In this document: one piece after another, positions 1-5,363 of the stretch
Numbering within the stretch: position 1 is the stretch's first letter
Layout: each line of letters begins with the position of its first letter
Source: Armatimonadota bacterium
GTDB taxonomy: Bacteria; Armatimonadota; Fimbriimonadia; Fimbriimonadales; Fimbriimonadaceae
Length of the DNA: 5,363 nucleotides
Direction: 5' to 3'
Assembly: GCA_023392285.1 (NCBI GenBank)
Contig: JAEVZK010000092.1
Span: 1-5,363, forward strand
Position numbers and translations under genes: made by a program
Notes under the pieces: model-generated
Told to the model about the DNA's origin: nothing
Database searches by the model: none
What the model saw: the letters and a program-made list of their open reading frames with translations, nothing else

Positions 1-821
1 ACGGCCACCTCGGCCAGCAGGTCGTGCGGATGCTGGAAGTCTACGAGCGGCTGTCCGTAAGCGGTCTCACCCGTTTGGAACAGGTTAGGGTAACCGTATC
101 GACCGTTGAAGATGGGATCGGCGGACGCCATCACACTGAAGCCAAGCGTCCCTCCTCCCGTGCGTCGCGAACCCATCAGCATCAACATGGAATTGGAGTA
201 GAAGCGGCTGCCGCCTCGTGGCCCGCCAGCATCACTGAAGTTGAAGGTGACAAAGCCCATGGCCGACAAATCGTAGGCTCCAGCCTTCGGCAACATCTTC
301 ATGAACATGGGGGACGAGTCTGGAATCCAGCTTGTGCCCGATGCTTCACGGTTCATCATCCATGGACCGAATCGTCCCTCCATCGATGATCCGGAGCCTT
401 CTGCGTCCGTCGAGCCCGGCTGAAAATCGAAAGATTTCTCAACCGCTTTCCCCTCGATGGTGGCCCGAACCGTCACCCGCCACGGACCAGCCATGCTGAA
501 CAAGACCGTCGCAGAGTAGGTGCCATCAGGATTTTTCGTAATCTTTGGATGAGATCGTCCCATGTCCATGTTCGTCATGGCAACTTCAAGTTCGACATTG
601 ACATCGGAAATGATCGCGCCGGATGTGTCGCTGATCTTGATCACGAGATCGTTCTCGCCAACCTTAAGATTGTGAATCGAGGCTTCGATACGAGCATCCG
701 ATTCCAACGGCGCTTCGAACGTATCCTGTGAAGGATCCGCGTGCGCCGGCAGTGGCTGCCCGACGGCCAGAGGCAACGGAAAGAGGAGAACTGCGATAAG
801 GATAGAAAATCTGTTAATCAT
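1..821 (-). CDS. Exported FixH/YtkA-like protein fused to a Met-rich probable outer-membrane domain (3' end outside the window)
   Basis: This open frame begins with ATG at 821 and runs off the left edge after 273 complete codons. Residues 1-28 look like a cleavable signal peptide: Asn-Arg after Met-Ile, then a hydrophobic run, ending in an Ala-His-Ala site near residue 28. Residues about 40-135 resemble the FixH/YtkA-like beta-sandwich family, with MTNMDMG at 82-88, His91, and the typical 'GTYSATVLFSMAGPWRV' pattern at 100-116. After a Gly/Ser-rich linker (about 136-147) a second domain starts at MNREASGTSW (156-165) and continues through GGPRGG, SMLMLMG and FQTGETAYGQPLVDFQHPHD. I recall this pattern from uncharacterised proteins near metal-resistance genes, probably beta-barrels; that is memory, not a search. 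It lies 20 bases after copA in the same direction, so it is probably the last or a late gene of the copper operon. No clear Shine-Dalgarno precedes it, only an A-rich stretch. The start is chosen because the signal peptide follows at once. The copper role is inferred from context and Met/His content. Confidence 0.85.
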   Translation of the reverse strand, partial: MINRFSILIAVLLFPLPLAVGQPLPAHADPSQDTFEAPLESDARIEASIHNLKVGENDLVIKISDTSGAIISDVNVELEVAMTNMDMGRSHPKITKNPDGTYSATVLFSMAGPWRVTVRATIEGKAVEKSFDFQPGSTDAEGSGSSMEGRFGPWMMNREASGTSWIPDSSPMFMKMLPKAGAYDLSAMGFVTFNFSDAGGPRGGSRFYSNSMLMLMGSRRTGGGTLGFSVMASADPIFNGRYGYPNLFQTGETAYGQPLVDFQHPHDLLAEVA

Positions 822-841
822 TGTTTGAAATTTTTTGAGGG

Positions 842-3049
842 CTACTTCCCGGCGGCACGCAGCCGCAGAGAATTGAGAATGACGGAAATGCTGCTAAGCG
901 CCATAGCGGCGGCCGCGAACATGGGGTTGAGGCGGCCAGTCATGGCGACCGGGATCATCACCACGTTGTAGCCAAACGCCCAAACAAGATTCCATCGGAT
1001 CGTGGAAAGGGTCGCACGTGCCAGGCGAATCGCGAGAGGCACGCCCCGCAGATCGGAGCGCAGCAGAATGACACTTGCCGTCTCCATCGCGATGTCGGTG
1101 CCCCCACCCATCGCGATTCCGAGATCAGCTTGCGCAAGCGCAGGCGCATCGTTGATTCCATCCCCTACCATGGCGACGGCACCGTTTGCCTGCTGAGCTT
1201 TCACCGAATCCGCTTTGTGCTCAGGTAGAACTTCAGCTTCGAATTCGTCGATGCCCACCTGGTGGCCAATCGACGCCGCGGTCGCACGATTATCCCCGGT
1301 CAACATGATCGGGATCAAACCTTGCCTGCGAAGCTGTTCGATGGCTTCTTTGCTTTCGTCTCGCACCACATCCGCCACCGCCAAGATTGCTGTCAGCTTC
1401 CCGTCGATAGCCGCGTAAAGTGCTGTCTTGCCTTGACTTTCCAGTTCTCCTAGCGTTGTCGAGGCGGATTCGGCCAGGTCGATGGACCAATCTGCCATTA
1501 AGCGACGCGAACCCACCACGACGTGCCTCCCGGCAACGACCGCCTGAATACCTTTGCCGCGAACCGCTTCGAACTGCTCGGGTTCCACTCCTGCGAAACC
1601 TCTATCCGCCGCACCTATTCGGATTGCACCAGCAATCGGGTGTTCGGAATGAAGCTCTGCCCCGGCAATGAGAGCAAGAGATTCATGCTCGCCGGCGAGA
1701 ACGACATAATCAGTGAGCGTCGGCTTACCTTGGGTAATCGTGCCTGTCTTGTCCAGCAACACGGTCTTTACTGCCCCAGCCTTTTCCAGCGCCCCGCCGT
1801 CGCGGATAAGAACGCCGAGTTCTGCCGCACGACCAACTCCGACCATGATCGCCGCTGGTGTGGCGAGGCCAAGGGCGCATGGGCACGCGATCACTAAAAC
1901 CGTTACCGCAGGGACCAACGCTGCTCCCGCCGAGGCACCGATCACAAGCCACCAGTAAAGGAACGTCGCTATCGCCAGCACGATGACGATTGGCACAAAG
2001 ATCGAGGAGATCCGATCGGCTAGCCGCTGAACGGGTGCCTTCGAACCTTGCGCCTGCTCGACCAATTTGACGATCCGTGCGAGCGCAGTGTCTTCCCCGA
2101 TGCGACTCGCCCGATAGGTGAAGGCTCCCGTGGTGTTGACTGTGCCTGCAGAAACCTCATCCCCAGGGCCCTTTCCCACGGCGATCGGCTCACCCGTAAG
2201 CATCGACTCGTCGACGTGAGAACGGCCAGTGAGGATTTCGCCATCGACGGCAATGCGTTCCCCTGGACGGGCGCGCAGTTCGTCACCAACTTTGATCGCG
2301 CTGATCGGAACTAACCGCTCCTCACCATCTACGATCCTCGTAGCCTCCATGGGAGCAAGGCGGAGCAACTTCTCGATTGCTCCCGACATGCTTCCCTTAG
2401 TGCGACTTTCCAGATAACGACCCAGGAGGATGAGTGTGACAATGACCGCACTCGTCTCAAAGTAGATGTGATCGCTTTGGCGATGCATCTCCGCGCCGGA
2501 AAAGGCGATCAGCGCGTACGTGCTGTAAATCCAAGCGGCGCCAGCCCCCATCGCGATCAGCGTGTCCATGGTAGACGAGAAGTGCTTCAACGTCTTCCAT
2601 GTGGTGATAAAGAAACCCCTCCCCGCCCAGAAGACCACTGGAGTCGACAACACGAACAGGAGCATGTTCGCCCATTCAGGCCTCGGATGCCACAGCATCG
2701 AGATCAAAACGGTGGGGACGGTGAGCACGATCGCGAAGATGAGATTGTTGCGCTCTTGTGCAGGCTCTCCCGTGGAGTCTAGATGAGCCGAATGGTCGAC
2801 GGGTGATGGTTCTTCCGACACCCCATACCCCGCCCCAACTACGGCCTCAGCCAATTGATGATGGGAGACGGTCGAGGCGTGTTCGACCGACGCCTTCTCA
2901 GTGGCGTAGTTGACGCTCGCTTGCGAAACGCCAGGCACTTTAGAAAGAGCCTTCTCAACACGGCGCACGCAAGAAGCGCAGGTCATACCTTCTATTTTGA
3001 GTTCGGAATGGCTCGTGCTGGTGCGGTCTGAATCAACCGAAGTCGCCAT
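842..3049 (-). CDS. copA: Cu(I)-exporting P1B-type ATPase CopA
   Basis: This inner-membrane pump couples ATP hydrolysis to Cu(I) export from the cytoplasm. The 735 residues hold one N-terminal heavy-metal-associated domain (about 15-80) with the GMTCASC metal site (Cys24, Cys27), then a short His-containing linker. About eight membrane segments can be seen, near 103-120, 128-147, 162-183, 196-212, 348-371, 376-400, 684-702 and 706-728. All core motifs are present: TGE (285-287) in the actuator domain, CPC (389-391) in the sixth helix, DKTGT with the phosphorylated Asp433, the SEHP His-Pro (470-471), TGDN (584-587) and GDGINDAP (629-636). The YN pair (694-695) and MxxSS (716-720) in the last two helices are the P1B-1 signature for Cu(I)/Ag(I) rather than Zn/Cd/Pb. 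The length is normal for a CopA with a single metal-binding domain. A GAGG motif at 3057-3060, seven bases before the ATG and inside copZ, gives a good ribosome site. It is preceded by csoR and copZ and is expected to be copper-induced. Confidence 0.98.
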   Translation of the reverse strand: MATSVDSDRTSTSHSELKIEGMTCASCVRRVEKALSKVPGVSQASVNYATEKASVEHASTVSHHQLAEAVVGAGYGVSEEPSPVDHSAHLDSTGEPAQERNNLIFAIVLTVPTVLISMLWHPRPEWANMLLFVLSTPVVFWAGRGFFITTWKTLKHFSSTMDTLIAMGAGAAWIYSTYALIAFSGAEMHRQSDHIYFETSAVIVTLILLGRYLESRTKGSMSGAIEKLLRLAPMEATRIVDGEERLVPISAIKVGDELRARPGERIAVDGEILTGRSHVDESMLTGEPIAVGKGPGDEVSAGTVNTTGAFTYRASRIGEDTALARIVKLVEQAQGSKAPVQRLADRISSIFVPIVIVLAIATFLYWWLVIGASAGAALVPAVTVLVIACPCALGLATPAAIMVGVGRAAELGVLIRDGGALEKAGAVKTVLLDKTGTITQGKPTLTDYVVLAGEHESLALIAGAELHSEHPIAGAIRIGAADRGFAGVEPEQFEAVRGKGIQAVVAGRHVVVGSRRLMADWSIDLAESASTTLGELESQGKTALYAAIDGKLTAILAVADVVRDESKEAIEQLRRQGLIPIMLTGDNRATAASIGHQVGIDEFEAEVLPEHKADSVKAQQANGAVAMVGDGINDAPALAQADLGIAMGGGTDIAMETASVILLRSDLRGVPLAIRLARATLSTIRWNLVWAFGYNVVMIPVAMTGRLNPMFAAAAMALSSISVILNSLRLRAAGK

Positions 3050-3051
3050 TA
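3047..3051 (-). other. TAATG stop/start overlap of copZ and copA
   Basis: The copZ stop TAA (3051-3049) and the copA ATG (3049-3047) share one base. Together with the GAGG site inside copZ, this arrangement is typical of translational coupling, so chaperone and pump are probably made from one message. Coupling itself is inferred. Confidence 0.85.
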
Positions 3052-3249
3052 CATGACCTCGGCCGTGTAACCCGCTTCATCGATGACCGCAATCAGCGGG
3101 TCGGTCTGCCCGTCATGCTCCACGACCGCTTCGCCTCGCTCCAACGAGACCTCGACCGACTTTACGCCGTCGACAGACTTCAACTCCTGCTCCACCGCAC
3201 GAACGCAGTGTCCGCAACTCATCCCACTTACTTTGAACTTGGTTATCAT
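3049..3249 (-). CDS. copZ: Copper chaperone CopZ (single HMA domain)
   Basis: This small cytoplasmic protein of 66 residues is a complete heavy-metal-associated ferredoxin-like fold with nothing added. The metal-binding loop is GMSCGHC (residues 9-15), with Cys12 and Cys15 as the expected Cu(I) ligands. The His just before the second Cys is seen in many CopZ chaperones, whereas the copA domain has GMTCASC. The remainder follows the usual beta-alpha-beta-beta-alpha-beta pattern, ending DEAGYTAEVM. In the family such proteins buffer Cu(I), pass it to CopA, and can pass it to or take it from CsoR. The ATG at 3249 is well supported by a perfect AGGAGG eight bases upstream. It lies between csoR (21 bases upstream) and copA (overlapping by one base). 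A mercury-binding MerP-like role is less likely because there is no signal peptide and both neighbours are copper genes. Confidence 0.95.
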   Translation of the reverse strand: MITKFKVSGMSCGHCVRAVEQELKSVDGVKSVEVSLERGEAVVEHDGQTDPLIAVIDEAGYTAEVM

Positions 3250-3254
3250 CGCTT

Positions 3255-3270
3255 ATACCTCCTGGGGTAA
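3255..3270. promoter_or_regulatory. Second, imperfect CsoR-type operator between csoR and copZ
   Basis: The + strand reads ATACCTCCTGGGGTAA. Its central 14 bases (3256-3269) match 12 of 14 positions of the perfect box TACCCCATGGGGTA found upstream of csoR at 3571-3584. The two half-sites still agree at five of seven positions. It occupies most of the 21-base csoR-copZ gap. The minus-strand copy contains AGGAGG, so part of the similarity may come from selection on the ribosome site. Binding by CsoR is inferred. Confidence 0.45.
3258..3263 (-). promoter_or_regulatory. Strong copZ ribosome binding site embedded in the box-like sequence
   Basis: The minus strand reads AGGAGG, eight bases before the copZ ATG at 3249, which is ideal spacing. 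It is the strongest ribosome site visible in the operon: csoR and the exported protein gene have poor ones. This suggests that chaperone translation is favoured. It lies inside the imperfect CsoR-like palindrome. Confidence 0.85.
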
Positions 3271-3561
3271 TCAGCGCACTAAGCGCGACAGCGTCACTTT
3301 CAACTCTTCCATCAGCTCGTCTTGTGACATGGGTTTGGCATGATCATGCGCTTCTTCAGTGTCGTGACCCACGATGCACGTTTTGACGTGATTGGCCGCC
3401 ATCTCTGCACCCGCTTGTTCAAGCGCGGAGCGAGTCGCGGCGAGCTGCGTAAGAATGTCGCAGCAGTATTCGCCGTTTTGGACCATGCGGCGCAGTCCTC
3501 GGATCTGCCCTTCAATTCGGGCGAGCCGTCTGTCGATGGATTGTTGTGATGCAGCGTCCAC
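3271..3561 (-). CDS. csoR: Copper-sensing transcriptional repressor CsoR
   Basis: This is a 96-residue all-helical repressor of the CsoR/RcnR (DUF156) family. Such proteins bind a GC-rich palindrome as apo-protein and leave DNA when they bind Cu(I). The family core is plain: RRLARIEGQIRGLRRM (11-26), then YCCDILTQ (32-39) and NHVKTC (57-62). The Cu(I) ligand set expected for CsoR is Cys33, His58 and Cys62 (C, then HxxxC), with Tyr32 next to the first ligand as in the family. The second ligand position is Cys62 rather than His, which argues against the nickel/cobalt RcnR type. The Cys-Cys pair at 33-34 and a His/acid-rich stretch, GHDTEEAHDHAKP (65-77), are somewhat unusual. The start is GTG at 3561: an in-frame stop at 3570-3568 leaves no other start, and the N-terminus then has normal length. 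Only AAAGAG, two bases away, could serve as a ribosome site. It heads the copper operon and probably controls it, itself included. Confidence 0.95.
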   Translation of the reverse strand: MDAASQQSIDRRLARIEGQIRGLRRMVQNGEYCCDILTQLAATRSALEQAGAEMAANHVKTCIVGHDTEEAHDHAKPMSQDELMEELKVTLSRLVR

Positions 3562-3566
3562 ATCTC

Positions 3567-3572
3567 TTTATA
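3567..3572 (-). promoter_or_regulatory. Possible -10 element (TATAAA) of the csoR-copZ-copA promoter
   Basis: The minus strand reads TATAAA, overlapping the end of the operator palindrome and ending five bases before the csoR GTG. If used, transcription would begin at or next to the start codon, giving a leaderless or nearly leaderless csoR message, which would fit the lack of a well-spaced ribosome site. No good -35 is seen (GAAACT, 18 bases upstream, is a poor match), so this is weak. Confidence 0.3.
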
Positions 3573-3586
3573 CCCCATGGGGTATA
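3569..3586. promoter_or_regulatory. CsoR operator, perfect 18-base palindrome
   Basis: TATACCCCATGGGGTATA is its own exact reverse complement and ends seven bases before the csoR start codon. The core TACCCCATGGGGTA has the form described for CsoR-family operators: two A/T-flanked C4/G4 half-sites. Its position in the 46-base gap between pstB and csoR, overlapping a possible -10, suits repression of csoR-copZ-copA by CsoR. Binding is inferred from family knowledge. Confidence 0.85.
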
Positions 3587-3607
3587 GATGAGTTTCATCG
3601 ATGGGCC

Positions 3608-4411
3608 TTAGCCAAAGCGCCCGGAGATATAGTCTTCGGTCTGCTTCTTTTGCGGATAGAGGAAGATATTTTGGGTCGTGTTGATCTCGACCAGTTCGCC
3701 CATGTAAAAGAATGCGGTGACGTCGCTGGCTCGTTGGGCCTGCTGCATATTGTGGGTAACGATCACGATCGTAAACTGCTTCTTCAGCTCGAACATAAGG
3801 TCTTCGATCTTGTTCGTGGCGATCGGATCGAGAGCCGAGCAGGGCTCATCCATAAGAATAACTTCCGGGCCGACGGCAATCGTACGAGCGATGCACAGGC
3901 GCTGCTGCTGACCTCCTGAAAGAGAGAGAGCGCTCTGATTCAGCTTGTCTTTCACCTCGTCCCATAGAGCCGCTCGGCGCAGGCAGCTTTCTACGATCTC
4001 GTCCAATTCGACCTTTTTGCGAACGCCGTGGATTTTCGGCCCGTAAGCGATGTTCTCATGGATTGACATGGGGAACGGATTTGGCTTTTGGAACACCATT
4101 CCCACCTCTCTTCTGAGTTCCACCGGATCGATCGTTGGGCCATTGATGTCGACACCGTCGAGGGAAATAGCTCCCTCGATTCGCGTACCGTCGATGAGAT
4201 CGTTCATGCGGTTTAAGCAGCGCAGGAAGGTCGATTTGCCGCAGCCCGAAGGTCCGATCAGCGCCGTCACCTGGTTCGGCATAATGTCGATCGAAATCCC
4301 TTTCAGGGCATGAAAGGCGCCGTAGTAGAAGTGAACATCCTTTGCTGAGATCTTGGGCTTCTGCTCCGCAGGCGAGACCTTCTCCGGGGCGTCTTGTACG
4401 GCCATCGTCAT
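3608..4411 (-). CDS. pstB: Phosphate ABC transporter ATP-binding protein PstB
   Basis: PstB is the cytoplasmic ATPase that drives phosphate import through the PstC-PstA membrane pair, with PstS as the periplasmic binding protein. The 267 residues contain every ABC motif: Walker A GPSGCGKST (53-61), Q-loop VFQKPNPFP with Gln108, signature LSGGQQQR (164-171), Walker B VILMDEP (184-190), D-loop SALD (192-195) and the switch His220. The segments FLRCLNRMNDLI, KPNPFPMSI, MDEPCSALDPIAT and the C-terminal TEDYISGRFG are specific to PstB rather than other ABC ATPases. The first about 20 residues are a variable, charged extension. The start could be ATG 4411 or the in-frame ATG 4405, and no convincing Shine-Dalgarno marks either; a stop codon lies immediately before 4411. 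The gene follows ppdK and precedes csoR, both on the same strand, with no pstSCA or phoU in view. That is unusual, since pstB commonly sits after pstA. Confidence 0.97.
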   Translation of the reverse strand: MTMAVQDAPEKVSPAEQKPKISAKDVHFYYGAFHALKGISIDIMPNQVTALIGPSGCGKSTFLRCLNRMNDLIDGTRIEGAISLDGVDINGPTIDPVELRREVGMVFQKPNPFPMSIHENIAYGPKIHGVRKKVELDEIVESCLRRAALWDEVKDKLNQSALSLSGGQQQRLCIARTIAVGPEVILMDEPCSALDPIATNKIEDLMFELKKQFTIVIVTHNMQQAQRASDVTAFFYMGELVEINTTQNIFLYPQKKQTEDYISGRFG

Positions 4412-4433
4412 TTAGTTTAAGCTACGCCCCCAT

Positions 4434-4451
4434 TGTTAAGAGGCGGTAAAG
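4434..4451 (-). promoter_or_regulatory. Possible Pho-box-like direct repeat upstream of pstB
   Basis: The minus strand reads CTTTACC, four bases, CTTAACA: two similar heptamers at an 11-base period, 22 bases before the pstB ATG. The 7-4-7 layout and the TTAACA half resemble PhoB/PhoP boxes, but the first repeat is degenerate. No clear -10 follows. This is suggestive only because the next gene is pstB. Confidence 0.25.
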
Positions 4452-4504
4452 ACAAATCTGCTTACGCATTGCCTTCGAGGCGGGAGGCCCGATTTTGGCC
4501 CGCT

Positions 4505-4534
4505 GATTGGGCCGGCGCCAAAGCCAACCCAATC
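4505..4534 (-). terminator. Stable hairpin after ppdK, possible transcription terminator
   Basis: On the minus strand, GATTGGGTTGGC and GCCGGCCCAATC can pair as a 12-base-pair stem with a 6-base loop, starting 10 bases after the ppdK stop codon. Two pairs are G-U in the minus-strand RNA but would be C-A mismatches in plus-strand RNA, so the structure fits the ppdK transcript. No U-tract follows (the next bases are AGCGGGCC, then AAAA), so it could be a non-canonical terminator or a 3'-end stabiliser. Overlapping shorter GC-rich stems exist at about 4480-4515. The rest of this 133-base gap shows only the possible repeat upstream of pstB. Confidence 0.5.
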
Positions 4535-4544
4535 GAGATGCGCC

Positions 4545-5363
4545 CTACTTGTCCGCCGTAACCTTCACCTTATCCTGAAGCGCCGCCTGAGCAGCGGCAA
4601 GGCGCGCGATAGGCACCCGGAAAGGTGAGCAGGATACGTAATTCAGGCCGAGCTTATGACAGAAGTAGATCGACTCCGGATCGCCGCCGTGCTCTCCGCA
4701 GATTCCGCACTTCAGATCGCCGCGAGTCGCCCGTCCATCCTTCACCGCTATCTCCATCAAACGGCCAACGCCAGTCTGATCGATGGTTTCGAAAGGATTA
4801 GAGGGAAGAATCTTCATCTCCGCGTACTTCCCGAGGAACTTGCCCTCCGCGTCGTCGCGGGAGAAGCCGAACGTCGTCTGCGTTAGGTCGTTCGTGCCGA
4901 ACGAGAAGAACTGCGCATATTCCGCGATTTCCCCCGCTGTCAACGCCGCCCGAGGCAGCTCGATCATCGTGCCGAAGGTGTAGGGAATCTCCACCCCCTG
5001 CTCCTGCACAATCTTCTTCGCCTCGCTCTCGAGCTGGCCCTGCACAACCCGAAGCTCGTTTACGGTGGAAACAAGCGGGATCATAATCTCGGGCAGAACT
5101 CGTTTGCCTTCCTTGATCAGCTTCGCCGCCGCCTGCAGAATCGCGCGAGTCTGCATGATGACAAGCCCCGGAAGGATAATCGACAACCGCACTCCGCGTA
5201 GGCCGAGCATCGGGTTTGATTCCTTCATCGCTTCGACCGCGTGAAGCATCTTCGTCTTCTCTTCCAGCTTCGTCTCGTTCAGGTGCTTGTCGCCACCGGT
5301 AGCGAAGCCGCACTGGACTTCCAGCGCCGAAACCTCCCGAACAAGCGATTCGTGCGAAGGCAG
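4545..5363 (-). CDS. ppdK: Pyruvate, phosphate dikinase, C-terminal part (5' end outside the window)
   Basis: This enzyme interconverts pyruvate, ATP and phosphate with phosphoenolpyruvate, AMP and pyrophosphate in the cytoplasm. It serves glycolysis or gluconeogenesis depending on the host. The frame is open from the right edge, so 272 residues are visible, roughly the last third of a protein usually near 870-900 residues. They form most of the PEP/pyruvate-binding TIM-barrel domain. Conserved segments in window numbering are NPMLGLRGVR (50-59), PEIMIPLV (91-98), GTMIELPRA (131-139, with the expected metal-ligand Glu135), SFGTNDLTQ (154-162, with Asn158 and metal-ligand Asp159) and CGICGEHGGDP (219-229). 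Cys222 is the expected catalytic proton donor. The spacing of Glu and Asp (24 residues) equals that of the Clostridium symbiosum enzyme as I recall it. SCSPFRVPIARLAAAQAAL and a short charged tail end the protein. These motifs separate it from PEP synthase and PTS enzyme I. The stop is TAG at 4547-4545. Confidence 0.97.
   Translation of the reverse strand: MPSHESLVREVSALEVQCGFATGGDKHLNETKLEEKTKMLHAVEAMKESNPMLGLRGVRLSIILPGLVIMQTRAILQAAAKLIKEGKRVLPEIMIPLVSTVNELRVVQGQLESEAKKIVQEQGVEIPYTFGTMIELPRAALTAGEIAEYAQFFSFGTNDLTQTTFGFSRDDAEGKFLGKYAEMKILPSNPFETIDQTGVGRLMEIAVKDGRATRGDLKCGICGEHGGDPESIYFCHKLGLNYVSCSPFRVPIARLAAAQAALQDKVKVTADK

Noticed and set aside
24..731. Short plus-strand open frames in the left 800 bases
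   Set aside because: The minus strand carries one uninterrupted frame from ATG 821 to the edge with a signal peptide and domain-like patterns, which explains the region. The plus-strand frames have no recognisable features.
842..3561. The copper block as a recently transferred island
   Set aside because: No transposase, integrase, tRNA or flanking repeat is visible, and by eye the composition does not differ clearly from ppdK and pstB, so transfer cannot be supported here.
3312..3578. An 88-codon minus-strand frame with an ATG upstream of csoR, overlapping the operator
   Set aside because: Its product has no family resemblance, while the overlapping GTG-initiated frame is an intact CsoR.
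3392..3919. A 175-codon plus-strand open frame opposite csoR and pstB
   Set aside because: It is antisense to two genes with complete family motifs, spans their junction, and its translation shows no recognisable domain, so it is a shadow frame.
4480..4515. GGCCC/GGGCC inverted repeats in the ppdK-pstB gap as a separate terminator
   Set aside because: They are short 5-pair stems that compete with the longer 4505-4534 hairpin and have no U-tract, so they are not independent evidence.
4798..5313. A 171-codon minus-strand open frame overlapping ppdK in another frame
   Set aside because: The translation is Arg/Gly/Asp-rich low-complexity text, typical of an out-of-frame reading of GC-rich coding DNA, and the ppdK frame covers it fully.

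Overview
The window is a compact bacterial segment with every recognisable gene on the minus strand, so the biological order runs from position 5363 down to 1. The order is ppdK (3' part), pstB, csoR, copZ, copA, and then a secreted or envelope protein that runs off the left edge. The sequence is moderately GC-rich. The last gene has a signal peptide and what looks like the start of an outer-membrane-type domain, which suggests a Gram-negative-type envelope. The gene mix and protein style would fit Acidobacteriota, Verrucomicrobiota or a similar lineage, but this is a low-confidence guess and no marker gene here settles it.

Right part (3608-5363). The C-terminal third of pyruvate, phosphate dikinase (central carbon metabolism) ends at 4545. 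A 133-base gap follows, holding a strong RNA hairpin just after the ppdK stop and a possible Pho-box-like direct repeat before pstB. pstB, the ATPase of the phosphate ABC importer, stands here without pstS, pstC, pstA or phoU beside it.

Left part (1-3600). This is a copper-homeostasis operon. A perfect 18-base palindrome of the CsoR-operator type lies directly before csoR, the copper-sensing repressor. csoR is followed by copZ (Cu(I) chaperone), whose stop codon overlaps the start of copA (Cu(I)-exporting P1B ATPase). Then comes a gene for an exported protein that joins a FixH/YtkA-like domain to a second, Met-rich domain. In outline, CsoR senses Cu(I) and releases the promoter, CopZ carries Cu(I) to CopA, CopA pumps it out of the cytoplasm, and the exported fusion protein is well placed to handle copper outside the inner membrane.

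The most interesting points are a second, imperfect copy of the CsoR box in the csoR-copZ gap that physically contains the copZ Shine-Dalgarno sequence, and the two-domain exported protein at the end of the operon, whose function is not established. I saw no RNA genes, mobile elements, CRISPR arrays or attachment sites. No gene-free stretch exceeds 133 bases.
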